A stretch of DNA of 64,000 nt from an uncultured Flavobacteriaceae bacterium (GTDB taxonomy: Bacteria; Bacteroidota; Bacteroidia; Flavobacteriales; Flavobacteriaceae): positions 248,001 to 312,000 of the forward strand of contig CANKYF010000003.1 of assembly GCA_947487895.1 (NCBI GenBank). The letters are read 5' to 3'. Of this stretch, positions 18,761 through 27,667 are shown piece after piece. The notes beneath the pieces are model-generated. The model was given only the letters and a program-made list of their open reading frames with translations. It was not told the DNA's origin and did no database searches. Both the position numbers and the translations under genes were made by a program. Position 1 is the first letter of the stretch. Each line of letters starts with the position of its first letter.

Positions 18761-18885
18761 AACCTCGTCACATCGAGTGTCACGCCTCAGCGTGATGTAT
18801 CGAGATGCTATAAAGTTCTCGATACTTCAATTACTTAAGCCTTAGCTTCAGTAATTGAAACTCGAACTGACGCTAGTCTCCTATG
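18761..18885. repeat. Palindromic intergenic repeat (REP-like)
   Basis: This non-coding stretch is far less A/T-rich than the other spacers and packed with inverted repeats. Examples are CACGCCTCAGCGTG around 18781-18794, and TTCAATTAC (18826-18834) with GTAATTGAA (18851-18859), plus repeated TCGAG/CTCGA blocks. It resembles the dispersed palindromic elements of flavobacterial genomes. It sits between the macroglobulin gene and the SH3 gene and could also act as a transcription end. Confidence 0.6.
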
Positions 18886-18916
18886 AATAATTTCACATTC
18901 AAAAAACTTTAAAAAA

Positions 18917-19786
18917 ATGACAAGATATATTTATATAGTGGCATTATTGATTGTATTCAATATTGCTAAAGCACAAGAAATAAGATACGTAAACGCAGAT
19001 AATGGTTTATTTTTAAGAGACACACCTAGCCAAGACTCAAAACGTATTGACAAACTGGTTTATGGTTCTGAATTAGAAGTAACAGAACGTACTAATTTAA
19101 AATTAGACGTTCAAGATGATAATGAAGTCATCTCTGGAGAATGGGTTAAGGTAACCTGTAAAGATGACATTCACAATAATAGATCAGGTTATGTATTCAA
19201 TGGATTTTTAACCAATAAAAAACTTAAAAAACGCTTCAGGGTAGATTTTGAAGATTTCACTTTAGAATTTGAAAATTTAAGAGCCGAAATTATTGGAGAT
19301 GAACAAGTTTCAACATATGAATCTGATAGTATTGATGCTATTTTAGAATTGGGCGAAACGGTTGAAGGTAAAACAATACGTGTAAGACATCATTCAAAAT
19401 ACAAAAGTATTGAAGTCTTTCAAAGACATGAAAACAGTATTTCAATAATTGCTGATGGTCCTCATTGCGACTTAGTAGACTGGAAGCATTTTTATTCTGC
19501 TTGGGAGCCTTTAAATCCTACTAAAAAACACGGCGTTTTTAAAACCGTTACTTATGATGTCTCTGCTTGGAATAAGTTTATTCCTGTTGATATGAAAGAC
19601 TTTAAAAATGCTGTTAAAGAGCACTGCGGAGAAGAGTGGCACAAATTAATAAAAGATACCAAAACTATCAATGATGGCGCCACAGACATCTCAATAAGCA
19701 AAATGTATTTCAAAGTGATTTTTACAACACTTCATGATGAAAAGATAGAAAAAGTAATTGCTTTTGATATTCCGATAGGGTGCTAA
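18917..19786 (+). CDS. Secreted protein with bacterial SH3 domain
   Basis: A 289-residue protein with a signal peptide (YIYIVALLIVFNIAKAQ) followed by an SH3b-like domain at about residues 22-95: VNADNGLFLRDTPSQDSKRI, VYGSELEV, GEWVKV, and RSGYVFNGFL. SH3b domains usually bind cell-wall peptides or other proteins. The C-terminal two thirds show no recognised domain and no membrane segment. It lies in the spacer between the macroglobulin and PbpC genes on the same strand. Confidence 0.7.
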   Translation: MTRYIYIVALLIVFNIAKAQEIRYVNADNGLFLRDTPSQDSKRIDKLVYGSELEVTERTNLKLDVQDDNEVISGEWVKVTCKDDIHNNRSGYVFNGFLTNKKLKKRFRVDFEDFTLEFENLRAEIIGDEQVSTYESDSIDAILELGETVEGKTIRVRHHSKYKSIEVFQRHENSISIIADGPHCDLVDWKHFYSAWEPLNPTKKHGVFKTVTYDVSAWNKFIPVDMKDFKNAVKEHCGEEWHKLIKDTKTINDGATDISISKMYFKVIFTTLHDEKIEKVIAFDIPIGC

Positions 19787-19797
19787 AAACTAGATAA

Positions 19798-19842
19798 CAG
19801 GCTGTTTTATCGCTTTAAGGTAAAATGGCCTGATTATTATTT
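19798..19842. terminator. Probable bidirectional terminator
   Basis: An imperfect hairpin (CAGGC at 19798-19802 with GCCTG at 19828-19832, with inner TTTTA/TAAAA pairing) lies between the convergent SH3 and T9SS genes and is followed by an A/T-rich tract. Confidence 0.5.
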
Positions 19843-22800
19843 TATCTAACTAAGGCAAAGTGTCCTCTTAGCACTGATGCATTGCCACTAGTATCAATTA
19901 AATCCATAGTATACCAGTAGTCTTCTGCTGGCAACATAGCCCCATTATAGGTACCGTCCCAACCTAAACTTGCTGTACTAAAGACTTTAAGTAATTTACC
20001 GTATCTATCAAAAACTCTAATGCTAGAATGCTGGTAAAATCTTGTATCTAGTCCTCTTACTTGCCAATAATCATTGGGGCCGTCATTATTTGGTGTAAAA
20101 AACTTAGGCAGCCCAAATACATATATTTCTACGGTTGCATCTGGTCCGCATCCATTTTTATCATTCGCAGTAATCTCATGAATCCCAGAACCTACATTCT
20201 CAAATATTGGAGAGTCTTGAAAAGCTCCATCATCTAAAGCAAACCAATAGTCTCCTATCCCTAAGCTAGTTATATTAATAATAACGTTACTATTTGTATT
20301 ACTGTTTACCTCAACTCTAACATCTTCCTCTCTAAGAAAAGGAGCTCCTGAACTAATAACCTCTATTGTTTCAACCATAGATTCACAAAGTGTTATTGGA
20401 TTTGTGGCAAATACAGTATAGATTCCTGCTGTACTAACTTCGATACTTTCTGATATTTCTAATGATCCTCCCAAACCTCTATCCCATGAATAATCATAAT
20501 TTCCATCTGTAGAATCTATTGTTAAAAAAATGGTTTCACCATCACAAAGTGGCTGCCTAGGAATCACAGTTATTTGGGGTATGCTTTGATTAGTTATTGT
20601 AAATTCTGCATCGGTGTAACAGCTATTATCAGATATTGCCCTAGTAAACACTCTAATATAAATGGTTTGCTGATTACTTGAATTAGTGATTTCAAAATCA
20701 GACGGATCTGAAATCCTATCTGTTCTAAGTATATCTGTAAAATAACCTATATCATAATCACTTGTACTCTCACCACCTAAGATATTATTCTCATTTGAAG
20801 TTAAATTAAATACCGTTGTATTGATACCATCTTCACAATTGGCTAAATTTAAATCAGCTCCTGTAGAGTTTATGTTTAATCTAGGTTCTAAAGTAACTGT
20901 AACATTAAAAGCATTGCTTTCACAATTTGACATTGTATTTCTGGCTACAGCTTTATAAATAGCCCCATCAATTAATGTTGTAGTTGCCCAATTTGATGAA
21001 GGTATTTCAACATCTAAAGCATCTAACCAAACCAATTCTTCATTATTAGCGGTATCTACTGTTGCTATTAAATCACTAACAAAACTATTTTCACAGAAAT
21101 TTTGTTGTGTATCTGCTATGGGTATATCAGGTCTATTGATTTCAAAAGTAAAGGTATGCTCATCGTAACATCCCTCCGGATTATTAGCTGGATCTATAGT
21201 TGAAATATCAGTAATTCTATAAGTAATGTCTGTGGTGGTATTTTCCACTAAGGCAGTAACCGTAATTTCCCATTCGTTTAACGGATTGGTCACTATACTT
21301 ACATTACTGTTATTTTGAGTCCAACTTATTTGATAATTAGCCCCAGTAGAACCATCGGCTGTTATAGTAGCCGTATCATTTGTTCTACAAACACTAGTAA
21401 TACTAGCAGGTGTAATTCCAGTTACTATTGGTAATGATACTACTATAATATTCATGGTTTGTGTTATAGCACATTCTCCAATATCTGGCGTAAATGTATA
21501 GGTAGTAGTGTTCATATTATCTAATGCTGGAGACCAACTTCCAGTAATTCCCTCGTTAGAAGTTATTGGTAATGGGCTTAATACATCTCCATTACAAATA
21601 GCTGATACTTGTGTAAATGTTGGAGTTACTATTGGATTCACGGTAATAGTCATCGTTGAACTTACCGCACATTGCCCCGCATCTGGCATAAATGTATAGG
21701 TAGTAGTGGTCGTATTATCTAATGCTGGAGACCAACTTCCTGTGATCCCCTCATTAGAAGTTGTTGACAATGGACTTAATACGTCTCCACTACAAATAGC
21801 TGATACTTGAGTGAAAGTTGGAATTAGTATTGGGTTTACAGTAATAGTCATCGTTGTACTTGCAGCACATTGCCCTAGATCTGGCGTAAATGTATAAGTA
21901 GTAGTAATTGTATTATTTATTGCTGGAGACCAGTTTCCTGTAATCCCCTCATTAGAAGTTGTTGACAATGGACTTAATACGTCTCCACTACAAATAGCTG
22001 CTACTTGTGCAAAAGTAGGTGTCTCTATTGAATTTACAGTAATAGTCATCATTGTACTCGCAGCACATTGTCCTTCATCAGGTGTAAATGTATAAGTAGT
22101 AGTGGTCGTATTATCTAATGCTGGAGACCAGCTTCCTATTATACCCTCATTAGAGGTAGTAGGCAAGGGAGATAAAACATCACCATCACAGATAGCTCCT
22201 AATTGTGTAAAAGTGGGTATTTCTTGTGCACTTACCATTACCGTAAAAGTAGTTGATAGTTGCGTAGACCCGTTAAACGTAGCTTGAACTCTATAATCAA
22301 TACTGGTTCCTGCTGCTCCAGCTGTTTCTGTTAATTCAGTTCCTGTTGCATTTGTAATTGTAACCCAACCAGAGCCATCATTTCTAGACCATAGTATGCC
22401 ACTGGCATCATTAAATTCTATAATAGCACCAGATCTTCTAGCAGGTACTGTAGAACTCCCAACCTGATCTACCCAATCGTTATTTCGTAATTGAAGTTTA
22501 TCTTCTTCAATATTAAAACTGCTCCCTTCCCAATCATTAGGTTCATTGGCATTCCAATCACTTCCATCTGGATCAATAGGTGCTGAGCTATCATAATAAG
22601 TTCCATCTTCCCAGAACCACCCAGCACTAGCTCTTGCTTGAGTGCCTACAGGTGATCCTAAATATTCGTTAGAATTCAAAAATTGAGACATCCCCATCCA
22701 ATAAAAATTCCCTCCTAGACCTGCTGCGGTAATAGCGTTCCAAACAGCAAGCCGTTCTGCCCTATTTATGTTTAAGTCAGGATCACTAAGCATGTACATA

Positions 22801-23390
22801 CTTACTCCTGGAGTACCAACTGATGAAGACATATTTGGATCGCCATTAATTAAATCGTTATAAAACGCCCAAGTATTTGCAGCATTGTTAACAAAATGAG
22901 TATTTCCATTTTGCAAACCTGTATCTAATCGGGTGAACCCTAAACTAACTAATACAGCTTCAAACTCATCCAGCCCTCCTAAGTTCTCACCTACTAATGT
23001 AAAGTCCTCACCTTCACAAGCATAATACTGAGAATCAGTAGTGTTTAAAGTTAAACCATCTCCTGCTGTAATAGCAGGGGTATCTGCAAAGTAAATTTTG
23101 GTTTGCAATCGCTCACCTATGCTAGCTCCAGATAGTTCTGCCCAATACGATTGATTAGGATCTAAAGCATCTCCAAGATTGTATGCAACACCTCCTACCT
23201 TTTGATTATACCATGTAATAGCACCTGTTATGTTTTGTTCCCTAACAGTTAAATTAGCCACCGTTGGGGCATTAACACTATAAAATGTTAATGTTGGATA
23301 AACAATGAAGTCTGAAGATTGGCACCAAGATTTGTTAAATATTAATAAACACGTTATCAAATAAAACGTGATTTTTAGTTTAGTAGTCAA
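19842..23390 (-). CDS. T9SS type B secreted protein with C-type lectin domain and four tandem repeats
   Basis: An 1182-residue surface or secreted protein. After a signal peptide (KLKITFYLITCLLIFNKSWC) comes a C-type lectin-like domain (about residues 120-330: YWMGMSQFLNS, WNANEPNDWEG, WVDQVGSS). Four near-identical 66-residue repeats follow (about 392-655; each starts PTFxQ and contains ICxGDVLSPL and WSPAL). Immunoglobulin/PKD-like modules come next. The end is a type B sorting domain (FFTPNNDGPNDYWQVRGL, IRVFDRYGKLL, GWDGTYNG, LRGHF). The only workable start is TTG at 23390, because an in-frame stop lies two codons upstream and no ATG precedes the signal peptide. Probably adhesion or glycan binding. 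Confidence 0.9.
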   Translation of the reverse strand: MTTKLKITFYLITCLLIFNKSWCQSSDFIVYPTLTFYSVNAPTVANLTVREQNITGAITWYNQKVGGVAYNLGDALDPNQSYWAELSGASIGERLQTKIYFADTPAITAGDGLTLNTTDSQYYACEGEDFTLVGENLGGLDEFEAVLVSLGFTRLDTGLQNGNTHFVNNAANTWAFYNDLINGDPNMSSSVGTPGVSMYMLSDPDLNINRAERLAVWNAITAAGLGGNFYWMGMSQFLNSNEYLGSPVGTQARASAGWFWEDGTYYDSSAPIDPDGSDWNANEPNDWEGSSFNIEEDKLQLRNNDWVDQVGSSTVPARRSGAIIEFNDASGILWSRNDGSGWVTITNATGTELTETAGAAGTSIDYRVQATFNGSTQLSTTFTVMVSAQEIPTFTQLGAICDGDVLSPLPTTSNEGIIGSWSPALDNTTTTTYTFTPDEGQCAASTMMTITVNSIETPTFAQVAAICSGDVLSPLSTTSNEGITGNWSPAINNTITTTYTFTPDLGQCAASTTMTITVNPILIPTFTQVSAICSGDVLSPLSTTSNEGITGSWSPALDNTTTTTYTFMPDAGQCAVSSTMTITVNPIVTPTFTQVSAICNGDVLSPLPITSNEGITGSWSPALDNMNTTTYTFTPDIGECAITQTMNIIVVSLPIVTGITPASITSVCRTNDTATITADGSTGANYQISWTQNNSNVSIVTNPLNEWEITVTALVENTTTDITYRITDISTIDPANNPEGCYDEHTFTFEINRPDIPIADTQQNFCENSFVSDLIATVDTANNEELVWLDALDVEIPSSNWATTTLIDGAIYKAVARNTMSNCESNAFNVTVTLEPRLNINSTGADLNLANCEDGINTTVFNLTSNENNILGGESTSDYDIGYFTDILRTDRISDPSDFEITNSSNQQTIYIRVFTRAISDNSCYTDAEFTITNQSIPQITVIPRQPLCDGETIFLTIDSTDGNYDYSWDRGLGGSLEISESIEVSTAGIYTVFATNPITLCESMVETIEVISSGAPFLREEDVRVEVNSNTNSNVIINITSLGIGDYWFALDDGAFQDSPIFENVGSGIHEITANDKNGCGPDATVEIYVFGLPKFFTPNNDGPNDYWQVRGLDTRFYQHSSIRVFDRYGKLLKVFSTASLGWDGTYNGAMLPAEDYWYTMDLIDTSGNASVLRGHFALVR
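21426..22217 (-). repeat. Four tandem 198-bp repeats within the T9SS protein gene
   Basis: Four in-frame units of 198 bp encode the 66-residue modules. The middle units are almost identical in DNA as well as in protein: for example the segment ending 'gtctccactacaaatagct' recurs at about 21783 and 21981. This points to recent duplication or gene conversion. Confidence 0.85.
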
Positions 23391-23683
23391 TTTTTATTTA
23401 GTTTAATTGGATGCTTCTAATTTAGTGAAAATTGTCTCTCTTTCAACAATTTAGAAACTTGACAAAAACTATATTATTAAAATTATTCTTTTTCAAAATT
23501 TATGCTAAAATTGTCTTAAATAACATCTAAAAAGAATAAGTTTAGAGTATATTTTTTAAGTGAATACAATCATAAATTACATGATGAGAAATAAAAACAG
23601 GAATTCTTTTCCTAGTTTTACTACCCAGTTTCATAAATATTTAATATTCCTATTCTATTTTAGAATTCCTTTAAAGATTATCC
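23391..23683. other. Intergenic region, nothing recognised
   Basis: A/T-rich, no reading frame, no clear hairpin and no TAnnTTTG box placed for the TTG-start gene downstream. Confidence 0.5.
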
Positions 23684-25009
23684 CTAATCAGCTGTATACT
23701 GCCTAGTTCTAGCATTATAACCATATTTAGCTTTGTAATATACTGTTTCGTGAATTACAGTATATCCTTCAGGGTGACCTTTTCTTATAATTTCTTCACT
23801 AGTTTGCACAAACTTACCTATGGCACCATCAAACCAAACTTTCTCAGATAGAATTTTAGTATTATGTTTTACTATAATTACACATTTATGCGTTTTTGCA
23901 AGCCTTCTTCTGTCTATATATTTGGGTGGTATATTGATATTTTGACTTACTATAGATATATTTACTCCATCATACCCTTTTGTTGTTAAGTTGGTTAATC
24001 TTTTAACCTTCGGTCTTTTTTTTACAATAGGTTTTGCTTTTGAAATACTAACCTCAAAAAGATCTGAGTATGAATAACACAAAGCATTATTTAAATTCTG
24101 GGGGGTTTCGGCAACTTTTGTCCTGTAAAAGACTTTATCACTGGTAGGAGGTATTTTATAACTATCTTTTTTAGCTCCCGGAATATCGTTCCAATTTACA
24201 CCATCTTTACTCTGTTGCCATTGGTAGAAGTGACTAGAAAACACAGCAAAGTCTGGCTTTGCTTTCAATGTTGTTGAAAATGGTAAATAACTTTTATTAA
24301 CAGAAATATTCTTTTTTTTGTTTTCATCAAGAATATCAACTCTATCACCACATGGTTTAAACGCAATATCATCTAGTGCTAGATCGTTACCACAACCGCC
24401 AGTTCCATTATTACGAATTTTTAAAATAACCGATGTTTCATTAGGTTTAGTTTGAAACACTAATGCAAATTGCCTCCATGTTGGTTTAGAGCCTCCGTAT
24501 ATTGATCCTGTACTTCCGCTAGCAAGTAATGTTTTATTTGATTTATTCCATATTTCAAAGGTGACATCTATAGGAATTCCTCGACCACATTCACGAGTAT
24601 ACTCTCTTGTTAGATTCACCATCCAAGAAGAGAATTCATAGGACGTATTTTCACAAAGCCCTGAAAAGGGTATTTTAATAAACTCCCCAGGCTTATAACT
24701 GGCATTTACAATTAGCATTCTTCCGTTTGTGTCGCCAGGCGTGTGGTCTTTAATATTATACCACTTATAATGTTTTGTAGAATTTGAAACTATATAATTA
24801 CCATCTCTTGGAGTTTTTTTTGTAAACTTATAGGTGGTCGTTCCAAAAGAAAGCCTCGAATTACCAATGCCTCTACCAAAATCTTCAGTAAAAATAGGAT
24901 CACCTAAATTTCCATTACAAAAGCCTAATTGTGCTTCTGCATATAGAACACTCAAAATACAAAGTAAAATTGTTGTTTTTTTAATAGCTTTCGACAAAGT
25001 TAATTGCAT
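23684..25009 (-). CDS. Secreted protein of unknown function with N-terminal jelly-roll-like domain
   Basis: A 441-residue protein with a signal peptide (TTILLCILSVLYAEAQ) followed by LGFCNGNLGDPIFTEDFGRG. This opening is typical of the galactose-binding/jelly-roll domains found at the start of flavobacterial T9SS proteins (GCGNDLALDDIAFKPCG closes it, about residue 215). A PKD/Ig-like segment follows (YQWQQSKDGVNWNDIPGA). Unlike related proteins there is no recognisable type A or B sorting domain; the C-terminus ends in a basic, Tyr-rich region. It is separated from the lectin-repeat gene by 293 nt in which I see nothing. Confidence 0.6.
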   Translation of the reverse strand: MQLTLSKAIKKTTILLCILSVLYAEAQLGFCNGNLGDPIFTEDFGRGIGNSRLSFGTTTYKFTKKTPRDGNYIVSNSTKHYKWYNIKDHTPGDTNGRMLIVNASYKPGEFIKIPFSGLCENTSYEFSSWMVNLTREYTRECGRGIPIDVTFEIWNKSNKTLLASGSTGSIYGGSKPTWRQFALVFQTKPNETSVILKIRNNGTGGCGNDLALDDIAFKPCGDRVDILDENKKKNISVNKSYLPFSTTLKAKPDFAVFSSHFYQWQQSKDGVNWNDIPGAKKDSYKIPPTSDKVFYRTKVAETPQNLNNALCYSYSDLFEVSISKAKPIVKKRPKVKRLTNLTTKGYDGVNISIVSQNINIPPKYIDRRRLAKTHKCVIIVKHNTKILSEKVWFDGAIGKFVQTSEEIIRKGHPEGYTVIHETVYYKAKYGYNARTRQYTAD

Positions 25010-25297
25010 GAATTTTATGTTGATTGATGAAAGATTATTTATATGTAACTTTTATTAGTTTTTTGTTACAAATTTTAAGCCATTAATTTTAAAGCAGTTT
25101 CAAAAACTCAAAAAATTATAAAACATTGATATATTAACATTTTACTAAAACATAATGCTAATTAGACTTTTAAAAAAACCAGTAATTCTCACTCACTAAT
25201 ACGTCAAGACTTTCTAAATTGATTATACTTGAAATAATATTCATAAACTTATCTTAAAATACATCTAAATAGGCTCTTTTAGTAGTACATACTTTAA

Positions 25298-27649
25298 ATG
25301 AATAAAATAATAGGCTACATAAAAAACCGAAAAATCAGATTCTCAATCTTAATTATACTTTTGGTAATCTATTTTTTTTGTTTACCAAAACAGTTATTTA
25401 AAACCCCTACTTCAACAGTCATTACCAGTTCCAACAATCAATTAATTGGCGCTAAAATTGCTAAAGATGGTCAATGGCGATTCCCGCATAACGATAGTAT
25501 TCCAGAAAAATTCAAAACCTGTATCCTTCAATTTGAAGATGAATATTTTTATAAACACCCTGGTTTTAATCCTGTATCTATTTTTAAAGCTTTAATAGAT
25601 AATGTAAAATCGGGCTCTGTAAAAAGAGGCGGAAGTACTATTACCCAACAGGTTATTAGACTATCAAGAAAAGGCAAACCAAGAACCTATTTTGAAAAAT
25701 TAAAAGAACTTATTCTTGCCACCAGATTAGAACTGCGAGTTTCAAAGGAAAAAATTTTAGCATACTACAGCAGTAATGCTCCTTTTGGTGGTAACGTTGT
25801 GGGGCTTGATGCTGCATCATGGCGTTATTTTAATAGAAGTGCTCATCATTTATCTTGGGCTGAAAGCGCTACTATGGCTGTATTACCTAATGCCCCAAGT
25901 TTAATTTATCCAGGGAAAAATGAAATTCATTTGCGCAATAAACGCAATAGACTACTAAGAAAATTGCTAGAAAAAGACATTATAGATTCATTAACCTATA
26001 ATTTATCAATTGCTGAAGATTTACCTAAAAAACCATATCCGTTACCTCAAATAGCACCTCATTTATTGCAAAAAATATCAAAATCTAATAAAGGTCAATC
26101 TTTAAAAACAACTATTAATGCTTCTTTGCAAACTCAAGTAAACACTATTGTAAAACAACACCATGCTTTATTAAGTCAGAATGAAATTCATAATGCAGCT
26201 GTTTTGGTTTTAGATGTTAAAACCAGACATGTTTTGGCTTATGTTGGTAATACTCCAACCAATAGAGCACATCAAAAAGATGTTGATATCATTGATAAAC
26301 CTCGAAGTACAGGAAGTATTTTAAAACCTTTTTTATACGCTGCCATGTTAGATGCTGGCGATATACTACCAAATACTTTAGTAGCAGATGTGCCAAGTCA
26401 ATTTGGAAGCTATAACCCTGAGAATTTCAACAAAACTTATGATGGTGCTGTTCCAGCAAGTAAAGCCTTATCACGCTCACTCAATGTGCCTTCTGTAAGA
26501 ATGTTACAAGAGTTTGGATTAGACAGATTTCATCATTATTTAAAAGCTTTAAAACTTAAAGACTTAAAATATAATGCCAATCATTATGGGCTTTCTCTAA
26601 TTCTAGGAGGTGCAGAAAGTAATTTATGGGATTTATGTAAAAGTTATGGGGCTTTATCTTCAACTTTAAATCATTTTGCAGAAACTTCTAGTGAATATTA
26701 TAAAAACGAATTTTGCGAACCTGTTTTGTTTCCTTTGGAAGAAATTAACTTTGGAAAATTACAATCTGAAAAAACATTATTTGATGCCGCGTCTATTTAC
26801 CTAACGTTTGAAAGCTTAAAAAAAGTTAACAGACCTGAAGGTGATGAAAATTGGGAGTTTTTTGATGACTCTAAACAAATAGCTTGGAAAACTGGTACCA
26901 GCTTTGGTTTTAGAGATGCCTGGGCTGTTGGTACTACTAAAGATTATGTAGTTGGCGTTTGGGTTGGAAATGCTGATGGTGAGGGGAGACCAGGATTAGT
27001 TGGTGTTCAAACTGCTGCTCCTATTCTTTTTGAAGTTTTTGATTTATTACCTAAAAGCGAATGGTTTGCCAAACCTTTTGATGAAATGCAAATGGTGGAT
27101 ATTTGTAAGCAAAGCGGACATAGAGCATCTCAAAATTGTAATAATACTGAAGAAACTTTTATTCAACTCAGCGGATTGAAAACAAAACCTTGTCCGTATC
27201 ATAAATTAATTCATATAAATAAAAACGAAACGTATCAAGTGAATACGTCATGTGAAGATGTGAGTAATATAAAACATAAGTCTTGGTTTGTGCTTCCACC
27301 TCTAATGGCATATTATTATAAGACTAAAAATCCGTTTTATAAGCAATTACCAAAATTTAGAAATGATTGCTTGGGAGAACAACGTGTTTCTATGGAATTC
27401 ATTTACCCAAAAGAAAACAACAGTATCTTTTTACCCAAAAATTTTGACGGAAATACCAATGAAATGATTTTAAAAGTTGCACATTCAAAACCTGAAAGCA
27501 CACTCTTTTGGTATATTGATAACCACTTTATAGGCAGTACCAAAGATATTCATGAAATAGCAACTTTACCTAAACAAGGTAAACATATACTAACCGTTGT
27601 TGACGAATTTGGCAATGACGCCAAAAGATCTTTTGAAGTTACCAAATAG
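25298..27649 (+). CDS. pbpC: Penicillin-binding protein 1C
   Basis: A 783-residue bifunctional peptidoglycan synthase. One N-terminal membrane segment (residues 14-30) precedes a GT51 glycosyltransferase domain (catalytic Glu in FEDEYFYKHPG, residues 79-89; GGSTITQQ 111-118). The transpeptidase has SxxK at 340-343 (SILK), SxN at 394-396 and KTG at 531-533. The C-terminal BiPBP_C domain (about 690-783) marks it as PBP1C. In many bacteria this gene directly follows alpha-2-macroglobulin, and the two are thought to protect and repair the wall together; here three genes lie between them. The convergent FAD oxidase ends 18 nt away. Confidence 0.95.
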   Translation: MNKIIGYIKNRKIRFSILIILLVIYFFCLPKQLFKTPTSTVITSSNNQLIGAKIAKDGQWRFPHNDSIPEKFKTCILQFEDEYFYKHPGFNPVSIFKALIDNVKSGSVKRGGSTITQQVIRLSRKGKPRTYFEKLKELILATRLELRVSKEKILAYYSSNAPFGGNVVGLDAASWRYFNRSAHHLSWAESATMAVLPNAPSLIYPGKNEIHLRNKRNRLLRKLLEKDIIDSLTYNLSIAEDLPKKPYPLPQIAPHLLQKISKSNKGQSLKTTINASLQTQVNTIVKQHHALLSQNEIHNAAVLVLDVKTRHVLAYVGNTPTNRAHQKDVDIIDKPRSTGSILKPFLYAAMLDAGDILPNTLVADVPSQFGSYNPENFNKTYDGAVPASKALSRSLNVPSVRMLQEFGLDRFHHYLKALKLKDLKYNANHYGLSLILGGAESNLWDLCKSYGALSSTLNHFAETSSEYYKNEFCEPVLFPLEEINFGKLQSEKTLFDAASIYLTFESLKKVNRPEGDENWEFFDDSKQIAWKTGTSFGFRDAWAVGTTKDYVVGVWVGNADGEGRPGLVGVQTAAPILFEVFDLLPKSEWFAKPFDEMQMVDICKQSGHRASQNCNNTEETFIQLSGLKTKPCPYHKLIHINKNETYQVNTSCEDVSNIKHKSWFVLPPLMAYYYKTKNPFYKQLPKFRNDCLGEQRVSMEFIYPKENNSIFLPKNFDGNTNEMILKVAHSKPESTLFWYIDNHFIGSTKDIHEIATLPKQGKHILTVVDEFGNDAKRSFEVTK

Positions 27650-27667
27650 TTCATCGCTTCATGAAGA

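Noticed and set aside
21426-22217. Regular repeats that could suggest a CRISPR or satellite
   Set aside because: The units are 198 bp, in frame and protein-coding, with no spacers.
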